This document shows positions 21,620-32,810 of a stretch of 64,000 bases of DNA, piece by piece; position 1 is the first letter of the stretch, and every line of letters starts with the position of its first letter. Source of the DNA: Branchiostoma floridae (Eukaryota; Chordata; Leptocardii; Amphioxiformes; Branchiostomatidae); assembly GCF_000003815.2 (NCBI RefSeq), contig NC_049993.1:186001-250000 (forward strand). Direction: 5' to 3'. Position numbers and translations under genes: made by a program. The notes under the pieces were generated by a model. That model saw nothing but the letters and a program-made list of their open reading frames with translations. It was not told the origin of the DNA and made no database searches.

Positions 21620-22015
21620 TAAGGTGAACATGAACATCGCCACGCATGGATTATGCAAATGTTAAATAATTTTTTTCTTTAAAATCCCTAGATATTTCAT
21701 GGCAGTATGAGGTCTCCAAACTCTTGTTTTTATAGTGGTGAGTAGGTGTGATGGTCTTGTTGTTCTAACACTGATCTCACCACGATATGCCTATGGAGGT
21801 AGGCAGTCTCGAAAAGTCTCTGAATGTAGCAAGCGTTTTTGAAACTTACATCACAGCTAGGTAGATTGAGTACTTTGCTCTGAGTAGGAATGATGTGTAT
21901 TCGGGGCCTAGTATCTAAATACATGAATGAGAGCTTAAAGTCTTTGATCAAGACACTCTCCACTATGAACCTTGATTATTTGGAGAAGGTATGTATTTCG
22001 TGAAACTCTAGTTCT
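21620..22015 (+). repeat. Composite of two dispersed repeat fragments
   Basis: 21,640-21,730 matches the tcatggcagtatgaggtctcc aaactcttg family (142-420). 21,985-22,015 (gagaaggtatgtatttcgtg then aaactctagtt) matches the right end of the tacctttgcca family. The sequence between is unassigned. Confidence 0.4.
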
Positions 22016-22054
22016 TATATTAAATGGATGTTAAAAAAGGACAACTAAAAATAA

Positions 22055-22165
22055 ATTCTCCCTGCTCGGACTCGAACCCTGGTCGACCCAGCAATCAAAC
22101 CATACGTTACTGATACGTTACTGATACCCAGCAATCAAAGCATACATTACTGATACCATGGGTAT
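22055..22165 (-). repeat. B-box-containing fragment plus short tandem duplication
   Basis: The minus strand has CCAGGGTTCGAGTCC (22,070-22,084), a perfect B box. Next to it cccagcaatcaaaccatacg and ttactgata are duplicated in tandem (22,087-22,155). No A box was found at normal spacing. Confidence 0.4.
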
Positions 22166-23440
22166 TCAACAGGTATACAAATGTATTGCGTAGGTTGAAC
22201 ACGTCCGTTCACAATTTGCAAGATTCCAAGGTCCAATTTTCTGAAGATAATGATTTTGTGTGAAAATTTATCAATCTTGTTCATTCCATGGCGGGCAACT
22301 TCTTCCTTGAGCGCCTGTTTGGTCGAACGTATGGCCGATTTACTGCCGCATGTCGTCCCAGTCCTATTTTTTTTTTCGCTATTATCAATGACAAAGTCGA
22401 TGCCGAGTGCCATTTTGTGTCCTGTGCGTTGATAGGTTCACCTCTGACGTCCCCCCGAGAAAGTCCGACTTTCGGCCAATCAAAAAGCTGGAAACGTGGA
22501 GTACATGTTACAGCTTCCCTTTTTACTGAGTTTTGATTGGATCCGGTTGGAATATGCAAACGTCTGTACGAAAACAGAATGTTAGCTTCGCAAACATAAA
22601 AACAGTCTCTCGAGCTCGATAGTTATTTTCTGATATAAGATAAATGTCAATCCAAAAATCAACCCGAACTACGGCGTACGTAGAAAAATAGTTTTCACGG
22701 CTAGGTTTTTCCGTAAAGGTGGGTTCACACCTGCATATATTTTTTTGAATAAATTATACGCCACGCCCATCTGGCGTACGAATCACGACTTCCGCGTATC
22801 CATTCCGCGTATGGTTTGCATATGAAGTGCGCAACACAATTTTTCGTTCTGCGAATAGCTGCGTGTGAGTTACGTATGTTGAGCGTATTCCGGACGCACA
22901 CAACGTCTGCCGACCACATGGCTGACGCACCTGCCCTTGTATTCCGAACGCATTTCAGGTGTGTCATAGGAACAGTTTCTGTAACACACTTTCGTTTGCG
23001 AGCATTGCCAATTCAGTATTTTGTGTCAGAGGAACACTTTGTATTATGTACACGTATAACGCAAGTAGAACAATGATGAGCAAACAGTGACTCGGAGGTT
23101 TTTTTTTCATTTGTGAAATAGTGATACTTCAAACATTTAAAGAAATGTGGGCCACATTTACAATAAAAGGTATACGCACGTGTATAAATCAAATACCCAT
23201 GCTTTGCATGTATTATACATCGTCAACTACTGTAAAGATATTACATACATATACAAACACACACTCCGCAAAACGTATTCAAGATGTGTATCAAACGCGT
23301 AAATTAAACAATTAAGAAACCTTACGCCCTCTTTCAAAGTTTATTTTGCATCCTTATATGATGTGGTTCTACACACACAAAAAGTAGTACTATCAGCAAA
23401 TAAAGTCAAATACATCTGTTACACAAAATGACACGTGGCA
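22160..23440. other. Intergenic stretch, no gene recognised
   Basis: The stretch contains atggcgggcaacttcttcct (22,288) and CCAAT/ATTGG boxes near 22,480 and 22,530, but overlapping frames on both strands show no family resemblance. 22,720-22,960 repeats cgtat/gcgta-type words. I see no supported gene. Confidence 0.5.
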
Positions 23441-23874
23441 AACAGACTAGAACTTGGAGCTCTAGCGGTAGTCACGGCTGTTACACATGGGTGTCGGATG
23501 CAGAGCCAAAGCCACCAATGTCAACCCGGCTGAATCTGTAGTCCGTGTCGACCAAGGCAAGATGGATTAGAACCCCTTGTAAAATGGAACCACTTTTCCG
23601 AGGACTTTGGCAAGCTTCGTGCTTTCCATCTACCACTCCACAGGTCAGGTGTGAGGAAAATTCACCTTTTGGTAGAACGTGATCAGCTATCTGACGCCAT
23701 TGGTTGGATGTAGTATGGGCAAACCATCAGCTCATCCAGGTACGTCGCTATGCATCATGATGGTGGCTTCGCATACCTCTCGGACAACCACTGAACATAT
23801 GGTGTTCTTTGGTACTCGCCAAGGTGTTGGAGGGTCAACGCTAGCTTCAAGCCTGGGTCCAGGGGGGTCTCTTA

Positions 23875-25388
23875 TTAACCCTATTCAGACCGGGCTTTTT
23901 TGGTCATCCCTGGACCGGGGGTGGTGGTGTTGGGGGGGGGGGGTGCTTTATGCCCTCCACTTCTAAGTCCTATAACTCTTAAACGACGTGCCGTAGGGCC
24001 ACCAAATTTTCATGACATGATATCGACATGATATCTGACAAGTATTTGACATTTGACGTTACGTTGACGTAAGATGACGTAATTATGACGTCATCGATTT
24101 GATTATATTGGCCGGACCCATGAAAAAAGGGTATTCTCAGAAAACTTCAACTTATACTACAAAAATTTAACAACAAGTGCAGATCTGTATCTGTATCTAT
24201 ATAGCCGGTATAACCACCGTTCGGCGTAACACACCAGTTTTGCAGGCACGCGGCGCGGCAGCAGCTGTTTATATTACATCGAACGACTCGTTACCCCTAA
24301 CTTTTGCACATCTATCTGCAAGCGTTCTTAAAAACTACCGAGAGAAGATGCCCCTACCGTACGTGTGTACTTGGTGATAACAAGTTCCACTCTACGATAG
24401 TTCTGGGAAAGTACGATTTTTTGAACACATCAATCCTAGGTTGGTATTTGAAGGCATGACTGTTTCTTGTTCTTGTTATTAGATACTTATCCGTTGGTAC
24501 GTCCACCAGTTTATTGGTCATTTTGTACATCATGGAAAGTCTGGACATTTTCCTTCTGTCTTCAAGTGACATTCACTGCAAATCTGTTTTCATTTTGGTA
24601 ACACTAGAATCCCTGTTATAGTTGTTTGTGCAGGCAGCTTGGTTCTGTACCCTTTCAAGTTTATCTTTGTCTTTCTTTGTATACGGGTCCCATACTGTAG
24701 CGGCATATTCAAGGTTAGGTCTTACTAGTGACGTGTATGCAAGTGATTTTACCCTGGTTGGGCATGCCCACAAGTTGCGTTTGATTACTCCCAATGTCTG
24801 TTTAGCCTTGGTTGTTATTTTGTTAACATGGACACCCCACTTCAGCCCAGTTGTTAATTAACAGAATAACAGAATGATAATGTTTATTACGACTTGTATT
24901 GCCAATAGCAACATCAATGACGTCATAAAATGACGTCATGCACATCTAAGATACAAGTTAGGCTCCGCCATATTATATCCACCACCATGAATTTTTTAGA
25001 CTAATTTTTTTGCAACAAATAATCACAAAGGGCAATGGAAATAGACTAAATGAATTCATTTAGATTCAAATTAGCATAATTTATGCATATATAATTATGA
25101 AAGATATGCTAAATAATATAAGATTTTATTTATGTAACAAAATAGCAGTAATATAGCAAATAAATGTGAAAAATACATTGTTAGAACCAAAAATAGTGAT
25201 TTTTGGCAAAACTGCCTGTCAACAAACGGTTGCCATGGCAACACGAAAAAATGGAAAATATGTCAAACTTCGTAAAATTGTTGCCAACTATATTTTGGCT
25301 TTAGCGTAAGGTGTTCTGGCGTTATAGGACATGAAAGTTGGCGCAGGCCTCAAAAGCCCCCCCCCCCCCCCGGGCTGAATAGGGTTAA
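23875..25388 (+). mobile_element. piggyBac-like TTAA element inserted in the Harbinger pseudogene
   Basis: TTAA at 23875-23878 and 25385-25388 flanks a 1,506-bp body (23879-25384). The left end is CCCTATTCAGACCGGGC and the right end is its near inverse (GGGCTGAATAGGG). A TTAA duplication with CCC...GGG ends is diagnostic of piggyBac-type integration. Removing the body plus one TTAA rejoins the Harbinger frame without a shift. No piggyBac transposase is seen; a LINE fragment fills part of the body. Confidence 0.85.
24185..24860 (-). pseudogene. Non-LTR retrotransposon (CR1/Jockey-like) reverse transcriptase C-terminal fragment
   Basis: Minus-strand frame from about 24854 to 24354 reads GLKWGVHVNKITTKAKQTLG, then SLVRPNLEYAATVWDPYTKK followed by ...LERVQNQAA. 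It continues past one in-frame TGA (24586-24588, from TGG) into SLEDRRKMSRLSMMYKM. These are the thumb/C-terminal motifs of CR1/Jockey-type ORF2 proteins. A short GATACA-like tail ends the copy near 24,185. It is 5' truncated and dead. Confidence 0.8.
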
Positions 25389-25705
25389 GGTGCCTTTTTT
25401 CGTCAGTCTTACTGTCACCCTCTCCAGCAGTTCATCATACATGGCAATGAGCATTCACATGAAGTTGTGGAAGTCCTTCGGATCCTCATTTCGGAGCTTA
25501 GGCCGCCATCAATTTATGATATACCCCAAATTCTTCTCCCTATCCATGGTCGGACCCAGACCGGGTGCTTTGGCGTGCTTTTCTTCCTTGCTTTGACGAA
25601 GGAGATGGAGTTGTAGATTCATGATATCATGGTGGGGTTGGATGACAGCAATCATGAGGTGTCGTCGGTCCTGGCCTTGACCTGCCATCTTAAGGAGATC
25701 TGTCA

Positions 25706-25865
25706 TTATTAATGAATGAATGAATGAATGAATGAATGAATGAATGAATGAATGAATGAATGAATGAATGAATGAATGAAAACCTTTATTGTACATTCAT
25801 GCCTCGATTGGCTAGGTACAGGTCACTGATAACAGACATATGCAGAGACAACAAGTGTCACAAAA
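25706..25865 (-). repeat. LINE 3' end on minus strand with long (TTCA)n / (TGAA)n microsatellite tail
   Basis: A pure (AATG)n array of about 70 bp (25,711-25,780) is joined to aaaacctttattgtacattcatg. Its inverse complement is the same LINE 3' end as at 26,500 and 34,040. The tail lies at the 5' side of the Harbinger pseudogene. Confidence 0.7.
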
Positions 25866-26093
25866 TGCCCAACTATTAATTACAGGACTTGGCGGATAGG
25901 CCCAGACCTGGTCGGAAGTTCCCTTCACAGTATAACAATTCGGTGCACTGTAGAGAAACTTGTCAACGCTGTGTGGCAGCTTCCTATTTTCATTTTCTAC
26001 CGTCTTAGAAGTCATATCACAAAGAAACGAGAAGAAGCCGAATGTACGCAGTAGAATACGATTCTTGAGTAGTGTAGATTCATTGTATCATTA

Positions 26094-26427
26094 TTACCTT
26101 TGCCAGAATGGCTAAGGTTATGTTTTGGGCGTGTTTGTGTGTGTGTGTGTGTCTGTGTGTGTGTGTGTCTGTGTGTGTGTGTGTGTGTGTCTGTCAACAG
26201 CATAACTCGAGAAGCCTTGGATGGATCCTGATGATATTTGGTACAATTGATACAATTTGATATTGATTAATTGTAAATTCAATTTGCATAATTAATGCCA
26301 AAATTTTACAAACCAACTCCAAGCATATGCCATTATAAAATAAAATGAAATGAGTAACGCATTTGTCTGCAGACACCCAACAAACCTGGTTTATTTGGCA
26401 AAGGTATGTGTTCGTGGAACTCTAGTT
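26094..26427 (+). mobile_element. tacctttgccagaatggc element with (GT)n tract
   Basis: It starts ttacctttgccagaatggct, contains a (GT)n run at about 26,133-26,191 and the phrase cataactcgagaagccttgg, and ends tttggcaaaggtatgtgttc gtggaactctagtta. Relatives: 28,826-31,254 (inverse), about 43,546-44,645, about 56,578 on, about 2,297 and the end at about 21,985-22,015. Confidence 0.65.
26133..26191 (+). repeat. (GT)n microsatellite
   Basis: Imperfect GT repeat with CT interruptions, inside the element at 26,094-26,427. Confidence 0.95.
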
Positions 26428-26434
26428 ATATCAT

Positions 26435-26525
26435 GTTGTGTCATTTAGTGTGACCTGTACTGAACCCAGTGGGTATGTATGATCATGTATGTATGTACAA
26501 TAAATGTCTTCATTCATTCATTATG
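26435..26525 (+). repeat. LINE 3' end with (TTCA)n tail
   Basis: The sequence gtgacctgtactgaaccc...tgtacaataaatgtcttcattcattcatt is homologous to the LINE end at 33,990-34,052. Upstream, at about 25,950-26,045, a plus-strand TKKREEAE string matches the end of that LINE's protein. The copy therefore appears split by the repeat element at 26,094-26,427. Confidence 0.6.
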
Positions 26526-26939
26526 CTCAGCTCTACATCGCCCCAAGTAGAAAATTTTGCGCCAACACCGCCTGCATTCAGCACCATGTTGGCTTGATTT
26601 CGGGAAGATGACCACGACGAGTCAGGACGAGTATTGGTAGTGGCGGGAAAGTCATGTGACCAGCTCTGATTGGCTGGCCTCTCGGTTTCTTCATCATCAT
26701 CCTTGCCGCAAGTCAGTCTTCGCTGAGGTGGGCCGTCATTGTCCTCCAAACTCTCATGTCAGTCTGCTGCTGCTCGCTGCACCCCCTCCCATGTGCATCC
26801 CATCTCTGCCAGATCCCGGTTTGCCAATAGCCAAATCGCTATTAAATAAAGTGGTTCTCTGAGCAGTTCTTTGAGCACAGCGAAAAAAAAGACAAATTAA
26901 TTCGCCCGCTCGCATCAGGTTTGGGTTCCCAGTGTATGT

Positions 26940-27110
26940 CATACATATAATGAAATCAACCTGGCCTGAGCCGGGCCTGTTGTTGTTGGGCCCGCCAGCT
27001 GGGCGGTGTTAGCTTATGTTTGACAGCTGCGCCTGGCAGGCAGCAGACATCACACGGTGGTGGGAGCCGGGCGGCCATTGTTTTCGGGTTTGCCGGGGCC
27101 AAGAAGGTAA
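26940..27110 (+). promoter_or_regulatory. Candidate GC-rich promoter / non-coding first exon
   Basis: A GC-rich stretch with ggcccgccagctgggcggtg and gccgggcggccattgttttc (YY1-like GCGGCCATTGT) ends in ccaagaag followed by gtaatt, a possible 5' splice site at 27,107. The FREM1-like start exon has an acceptor 5 bp before its ATG, so a non-coding first exon somewhere upstream is expected. This is the best-looking spot, but the link is a guess. Confidence 0.25.
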
Positions 27111-27844
27111 TTATGGCTCTGGTCTTCTTCTTCTTCTACATGAACTACAATGAAAGGTCCTTGGCCTAACGTTATTATATTGTTAACTGTAACGTTGGAT
27201 GGTTGCATAGGTTGACAAGAGGTCGAGGACTGTATGTAACGTTCTTTCCTGGATGCAGTATCAAGGTATCAACTTGAAAGTTGAAGGTAACTTTTCACAA
27301 AAATTTGATTATGTTCTTCAAGACACACCAGACACGTAACGTTACATGTATATCAAGATCTTGGCTTTATGTATTCTCCACATCGTTGTTTTTGTTTCCC
27401 TGCTAAACGTCTATTTACTTCACTAGTCTCTAGGTTGTACATATTTAATTTATGTTTCAAGTTCGTTTCAAAGCTGCAACAACAGCTTTTTATATATAAT
27501 TTGAAAAAGAGGCTCATTGGTTTCAATTACCAACTTACGTTGCGTTGCTAAGAATGCTTACAGTTACAGCCTTGGGTTTCGCACTTCCCTCTGAAATTTT
27601 GGGGCTAGAGTAACCTGGATACCTGAAACCCACCTGCCTGAGACCTCAGCCCAATCTCAAAAATATCTTTTGAGGGTCTTCATGAGGGGTCCCAACAGGG
27701 TTTACGGAATAGGCTGGGCTGTCTACCTGGGCTGGCTATCACGTCAGGCTTCTCGGATCTACGAAAGTCCACTGGTACAAAAGCTGTTTAAACAGTAGGG
27801 GCTGTTTGTGCTCAGGGAAGAAACTATGTGTAAAGGATCGGTGT

Positions 27845-28790
27845 GTTATTAGGGACTGTATGGAATTTAGTGAGGGGGGAGGGCCGGTCGTTACCCTGGT
27901 CCCCAGAGAACAATGCTCACGACTACGATTCTTTCCCGAACCCCTAACAACATCCCCCTTAAATCGAATTAGCCAGCCCGCGGAGATACGTTGCCGTAAT
28001 TCCCTTAGCCGGCTAAGTTGTACTCTGATATCCAGGGTAGCCGGTCGTCAGAGTTTCGGGTCAAAACATCCCCTGGATCCAATTTTTTTTTTTTTTGCTA
28101 GGCCCTCCTCCCAGGTGAAAATTTTTTGCTAGGCCCTCCCCCCTCCTACCAACTTTGAAAAAATATTCAAGACGCCAATAAATCACGACTGTGCTCAGGT
28201 TTGGTAATGTGCTTTGCCTCAGATTTATGATGCTGGTTTTCATTGCGAAACAAATCTATCACCCCTAGCAAACAAGGGAAACTGAATGGCTTAAAACATA
28301 TGCTTATAGAGGGATAAATATCTGCTTCATATGGACATAAATATTTGCTTTATAGAAGCTATTTAATTGTTTTGATATCCAAACAACACCTAAAAAGCAT
28401 TTGAACCTGGATTTCTGTGGCGTATGCCTTGCCCCTTTATATTGCAAGTTCGTGGGCTCTAAGAAGCCTAAGTTTTTGAGGGCGACATCTCCAACACCAT
28501 GTCTGGCCCCAAAGGTGCGAGGCGTTGCAAGGGAGGTCCGGGGAAATTTTGACATCGTTACCCTCTTTAAAGGCTATTTTATATAGTTTCATGGAAATAT
28601 TTTGCTGGCAGACAAAGCTAAGTTTAATAATGGCATTTCTTTTAGAAATACAAGGGTTCCAGCTTAAGTTTTTAGCCCAGAACCTCTGGGTTATGTAACA
28701 CACACAGCTCCTTCACACACAGCCCCTTCACATACAGCTCATTCATAGAGTTCCCCTGGCAACGGCCCTCCCCCCTCGCTAAAACCAACC
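27845..28790. mobile_element. Second copy of the ggccctccccc TIR element
   Basis: It starts gggactgtatggaatttagt then gaggggggagggccggtcgt, and ends cggccctcccccctcgctaaa. Internal similarity to the 13.2-14.7 kb element includes ttttttgctaggccctcc, gtctggccccaaaggtgcga and gaggtccggggaaatttt. It is interrupted by a 148-bp insertion at 27,892-28,039. Confidence 0.7.
27883..28048. mobile_element. 148-bp MITE with 9-bp target duplication, nested
   Basis: The body 27892-28039 starts TACCCTGG and ends CCAGGGTA (perfect 8-bp inverted ends). GCCGGTCGT occurs directly on both sides (27883-27891 and 28040-28048). Removing it restores the ggagggccggtcg.cagag sequence of the host element, which proves insertion. 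Confidence 0.88.
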
Positions 28791-28949
28791 AAGTGTCAAT
28801 GAATATCTTCTTTTATATTATTATTAACTAGACTTCCACGAACACATACCTTTACCAAATAAACCAGGTTTGTTATGTAGAATGATGTCTGTAGGCAAAT
28901 GCGTTACTCATTTTATTTTATAATCATATGCTTGGAGTTGGTTTATAAA

Positions 28950-29700
28950 ATTTTGGCATTAATTATGCAAATTAGATCCCAATTTACAATTAGTTAATAT
29001 CAAATTGTATCAAGCATTACTTAAGCTATCAGCATACCAAAAATCACGAGGATCCTTTTATCCATTCTTGACTTATTCTCTTTCAAAGTCTTTAAATACA
29101 CCTCTTACTCTCTTCCCTCTTTCTCAGTTACATACGTGACAACTTTGAAAGTACTATAATGGAATGCAGTGGATTTATGAACTTTTCCTAATCAATTATG
29201 CAAAACTAGCTGTTAATTTGCATAATAAGTATCACATTATATAAGTCTTCACTTAGGCTATTGACATGCTAAAAATCATAATGATCCATCAACACATTCA
29301 TATTTTCTCATTAGTTATGCAAATGAGGTCATCATTTGCATGATAAATATGTATTCTCTGCTACATATGTGACAAGTTTTTTAAGTCCTATCATGGAATG
29401 TAATGGAGTTATAAAATGTCCTCATTAATTATGCAAATTAGCTGTTGATTTGCATAATTGGTATCTCATTATGTAGGTCTTCACTTACGCTACCTACATA
29501 CCAAAAACATGATGATCCGTCAACATGTACGTATCTTCTCATTAATTATGCAAATGAAGTCCTCATTTGCATAATTGATATCTATCGGCATTTTTCTCCT
29601 TCCCAGCTACATATGTGACAAGTTTGTAAGTCCTATCATGGAATTCAGTGGATTTATAAACTTTCCTCATTAATTATGCAAATTAGCTGTTGATTTGCAG
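28950..29700. repeat. AT-rich tandem units with paired ATGCAAAT / ATTTGCAT octamers
   Basis: Units of about 225-245 bp repeat attatgcaaattagctgttg followed by atttgcataatt (about 29,203, 29,427, 29,671). Between them come tcacttacgctacctacata and catatgtgacaagttt blocks. Each unit has inverted octamer pairs. Similar sequence occurs at 43,510-44,580 and near 39,005. Confidence 0.65.
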
Positions 29701-29769
29701 AGCTCTATGCGCATCCATTCTGCGCAGCCCTCTCTACGACAGGTCATACGCCGGAGCACAGTTTGTCCT

Positions 29770-30983
29770 GGCTTGACCCCGCTGCATGGGTGTAAGCAAG
29801 TGCCCGTTGTGCAACAAAAAGACCTCAGACCTACATAATGTTTGTTCTTTTTGATATCTACAGGCTTTGCCCAGTTCAACCATATAGATATTTCATGCAT
29901 TGCAAAATGATAGCGAACACTGTAGCTTTCAAAACATTGGCAGTTTTTGTCAGTTTATTTGTGGTTGTCTTTTTTGCAGTTCACCATGATCCCATTAGCT
30001 AACCCCACCACGTGATAGCCCGGTTCCTCACCTGAACATTGATACCAAACTTTCTTGTTTAATTTGAGGAGCAACAGGTTTGCCCCGAAATTATCTTCTA
30101 ACATGCGCAAATCACGATGGTGAAGTTTCGGTCTGGTTGTAGCAGGCCACGCACACTACCCTGCGTTTTGACCGTATTTTCATACATTTCGCATGGTGTC
30201 ACAGGCCTCATTTCTTGGTACGAGAAGCTGAATGGGTCTGATTGTCAGATGCAATATAATAAGTGACATGATGATAGACAAGTACACATAGACACAGGGT
30301 TTTAGTGCAAAGTCAGACTTTTAAAAAAACATCAAACTCCTGGTCCGAACGATAGAATCCAGCCGGTACGTTCCATTTTCTGTGTCATGGGGGTCAGGCG
30401 AGTTCAAGTCTGATGTTGCAGCGTTTGGAAAAGTTGATAAAACTTACGGCTCAGGACTTGCCGTCGCAAATAGACTTCTTAAAACCCACTGAAATGAAAC
30501 TGACATTAACCAGAAGCCAGAATAAGTGGGCCGGGATTCATGTGCAAGCATATTGATATCAATACTTCATGTCTAAGATTTGTAAAGCATAGTGAAAGAT
30601 CAGTGTGTGCGGTTTCACGTTCGAAAAAAGATGCCGGGAAATTCGACATGTTGTTGCATAATTTCGGGGCAAACCCGTTGCTCCTCAAATTAACCGAGAA
30701 ACTTTGGTATCAATTTAAAAGTGAGGAAATTGGCTATCACACAGTGGGGTTAGCTAATGGGATCAAGGTGAATGGTAAAAAAGACAACCACAAATAAACG
30801 GACCAAAAAATGCCAATGTTTCGTAAGCCACAGTGTTCACTTTGCAATTGCACAAAATATCTACATTGTTGTATTGTGCGAAACCTGTAGATGTGAAAAA
30901 GTGTGTACATGTACATTATGTAGGTACGAGGTCGTTTTGCTGTACAACAGGTAGTTGTTTATAGCCATGCAGCGGGGTCAAAT
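29770..30983. mobile_element. 1.2-kb foldback element with ~325-bp inverted arms
   Basis: The left arm 29,770-30,094 and the right arm 30,658-30,983 are about 80% identical in inverse orientation. Shared strings include gaccccgctgcatgg, acctacataatg, tttatttgtggttgtctttt, gatcccattagctaacccca, aatttgaggagcaac and tttgccccgaaattat. The loop is about 560 bp. No coding frame is conserved in both arms. Confidence 0.82.
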
Positions 30984-31159
30984 CAGTTCGCGTCAAAAGC
31001 CGTATCTTAGAGAATAACGCGTTCTAGGGTGACCTGCGGTTCGACTGCCCTAGCAAGCCACTAGGGGGCCCATTATCGAACTTGACCTTCGTTTTCCCGA
31101 CCCCTACCCACGGACCAAATATCATTAGGATCCATCCAAGGCTTCACAAGTTATGCTGT

Positions 31160-31170
31160 TCACACACACA

Positions 31171-31212
<42 letters not shown>
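31160..31212 (+). repeat. (AC)n microsatellite
   Basis: Imperfect CA repeat at the inverse position to the (GT)n tract of the related element at 26,133, so it belongs to the same element family. Confidence 0.95.
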
Positions 31213-31216
<4 letters not shown>

Positions 31217-31784
31217 CGCCCAAAACATAACCTTAGCCATTCTGGCAAAGGTAATTAATTCTTCGGGTTCTTTGTTTTTTGTTTTGAATTGTTTAAAGAG
31301 GTCCCAGAATGCTGGTGGATTCTCGTTGGAAAAGGTTTTGAGTTGATTTAGGATGTGTTTTTGTATTCTACTTTGTTCTTCTAATCAACCTTGTGTATTC
31401 TTTCTTTGATTTGAAATACCGGCCTCTTATGAAAGGATCTTGTGAGGGTTTTTTTAAGCTAAGCTTAGTGAGATTACTGAGGCTTCCTCTTGCAGTGTGG
31501 TAGTTCTCTGAGAACAATTTTTTATTGGTTTTCAAATCGTTTTTAAAAGAAGGACATCTTTTTTGTGTGCAGAGTAGACAAAGAGTTTTTGCCGGCTTGT
31601 TGTAGGGGTGCAAGGAAGTTGTTTAAAGCTGAATCGACCGAGACCGGTGTAGGGTCGTAATTCTCGTTATAACCACATTAACGAGTATACCAACATAGAT
31701 ATGCATGGTCTCATCAACTTTGCAACATCCAGTCTTCCATTGAACCATTGGGACTCTAGGCATTTCGTGGAACAAGCCGCAAAA

Positions 31785-32810
31785 TGCAACAAGTGACCAT
31801 AGGTACAAATGTAACACACTTTGTTACGTAATTATAGTATGACAGTTGTGTTGTTTTCAGTGGTGTGTGACATTGGTTTATTATTCATCGCCTGTAGCTT
31901 CCACCAAGGATTTTTGTCCGTCAAGGTTGACGGATTGGTTTTAATATTTTTCTGTCACACGCAGCAAATTTCCGTCAATTGACGGAAAAACAGATGTTCG
32001 CTAGAGCCCTGGATATGTGATGATTATGATACTCAAAGTAGAACAAAATTTGTCAGGAATACCAGAAACAGTTTGTTGGTCCACGATGTCAGCTGTTGTC
32101 ACCACGAACGAGCATTTGTTCAATCACATCTGTAACTTCCGCCGCATCAGTTATAACCAATGATATTGACAGTCCCAAACATCGAATACGACGAACAAAA
32201 ACAACAAAACGAAACCCAAATGATCCAAATTACAGAGAATATAGCGGCAATTTGGGAAATATTACGATAGGACGACATGCAAAAGAAACGTGCCGGTACA
32301 AGCACCCCGGTACGTATATATTCCTCTATCGGCATATTTTCCTTTCCCGTCGTATTCCCGCTTAAAAATCGCGAATCAACGTCCACCCTCCCCCTGCCCC
32401 CCACCTCACCCCCAAAAAAAAACTTTCGCCAAGGCCCCAGAGACGCTGGCGAAGGAGGCTATGACAATATGACGTGCACAAAACACGCAAATCACGCAAC
32501 ATCTGCTTGACAGTATCCTATTACCGCATGGCCTAGATAACGCAGACTTGGACCAATACACCAAAAGACGTACATTTTGTAAGGGTGATTTCTGTAATTA
32601 TTACATTGATTATAAAAACAGCGCTAGCCACCGCGAAAAGAAAGGAACTTGCATCATCGCGCAACAGAGTACAGAGCTAGAAGACATGCCAAACCACATA
32701 CGATTGCGACAAACGGAACATAGAGATATACATGTAGGTGCAAACACTCAAGGCAAAAACAGTTCACAATACTTTGTCGACAGAGGTTACCCTCCAGTCA
32801 CAAAGTAAAA
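31785..32810 (+). repeat. Dispersed ~1-kb repeat family, copy C
   Basis: Left end caacaagtgaccataggtac; middle aatttgtcaggaataccaga; right part aagggtgatttctgtaatta, gacatgccaaaccacatac and ttgtcgacagaggttaccct. About 75% similar to copy B by eye. Frames within it are not conserved between copies. Confidence 0.6.

Larger units (their letters stand above)
23487..25693 (-). pseudogene. PIF/Harbinger transposase pseudogene, split by a piggyBac-like insertion
   Basis: On the minus strand, 25693-25389 reads a Harbinger-type N-terminal region (LRNEDPKDFHNFM, then YDELLERVTVRLTKK). It continues at 23878 in the same frame once the insertion is removed: PWRVPKNTIC and VREVCEA, then FYQKVNFPHT. CGVVDGKHEAC follows (VVDGKH at 23620-23637, first catalytic Asp) and then ALVDTDYRFSRVDIGGFGSA (about 23575-23495, second Asp). 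Stops and frameshifts interrupt it, including shifts just before CGVVDGKH and before ALVDTDYRF. The family catalyses DDE cut-and-paste transposition. This copy is dead, and the C-terminal Glu region was not found. Confidence 0.85.
28826..31254 (-). mobile_element. Long inverse copy of the tacctttgccagaatggc element, with nested insertions
   Basis: The left end (actagacttccacgaacac then atacctttaccaaataaacc) and the right end (aaaacataaccttagccatt then ctggcaaaggtaa) are the inverse of the element at 26,094-26,427. The interior holds octamer-rich tandem units (28,950-29,700), a foldback element (29,770-30,983) and an (AC)n tract (31,160-31,212). Confidence 0.6.

Noticed and set aside
22281-22559. 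Overlapping open frames on both strands near 22.3-22.5 kb
   Set aside because: No recognisable domain, no conserved splice structure, and frames of similar length overlap on both strands, so chance is more likely.
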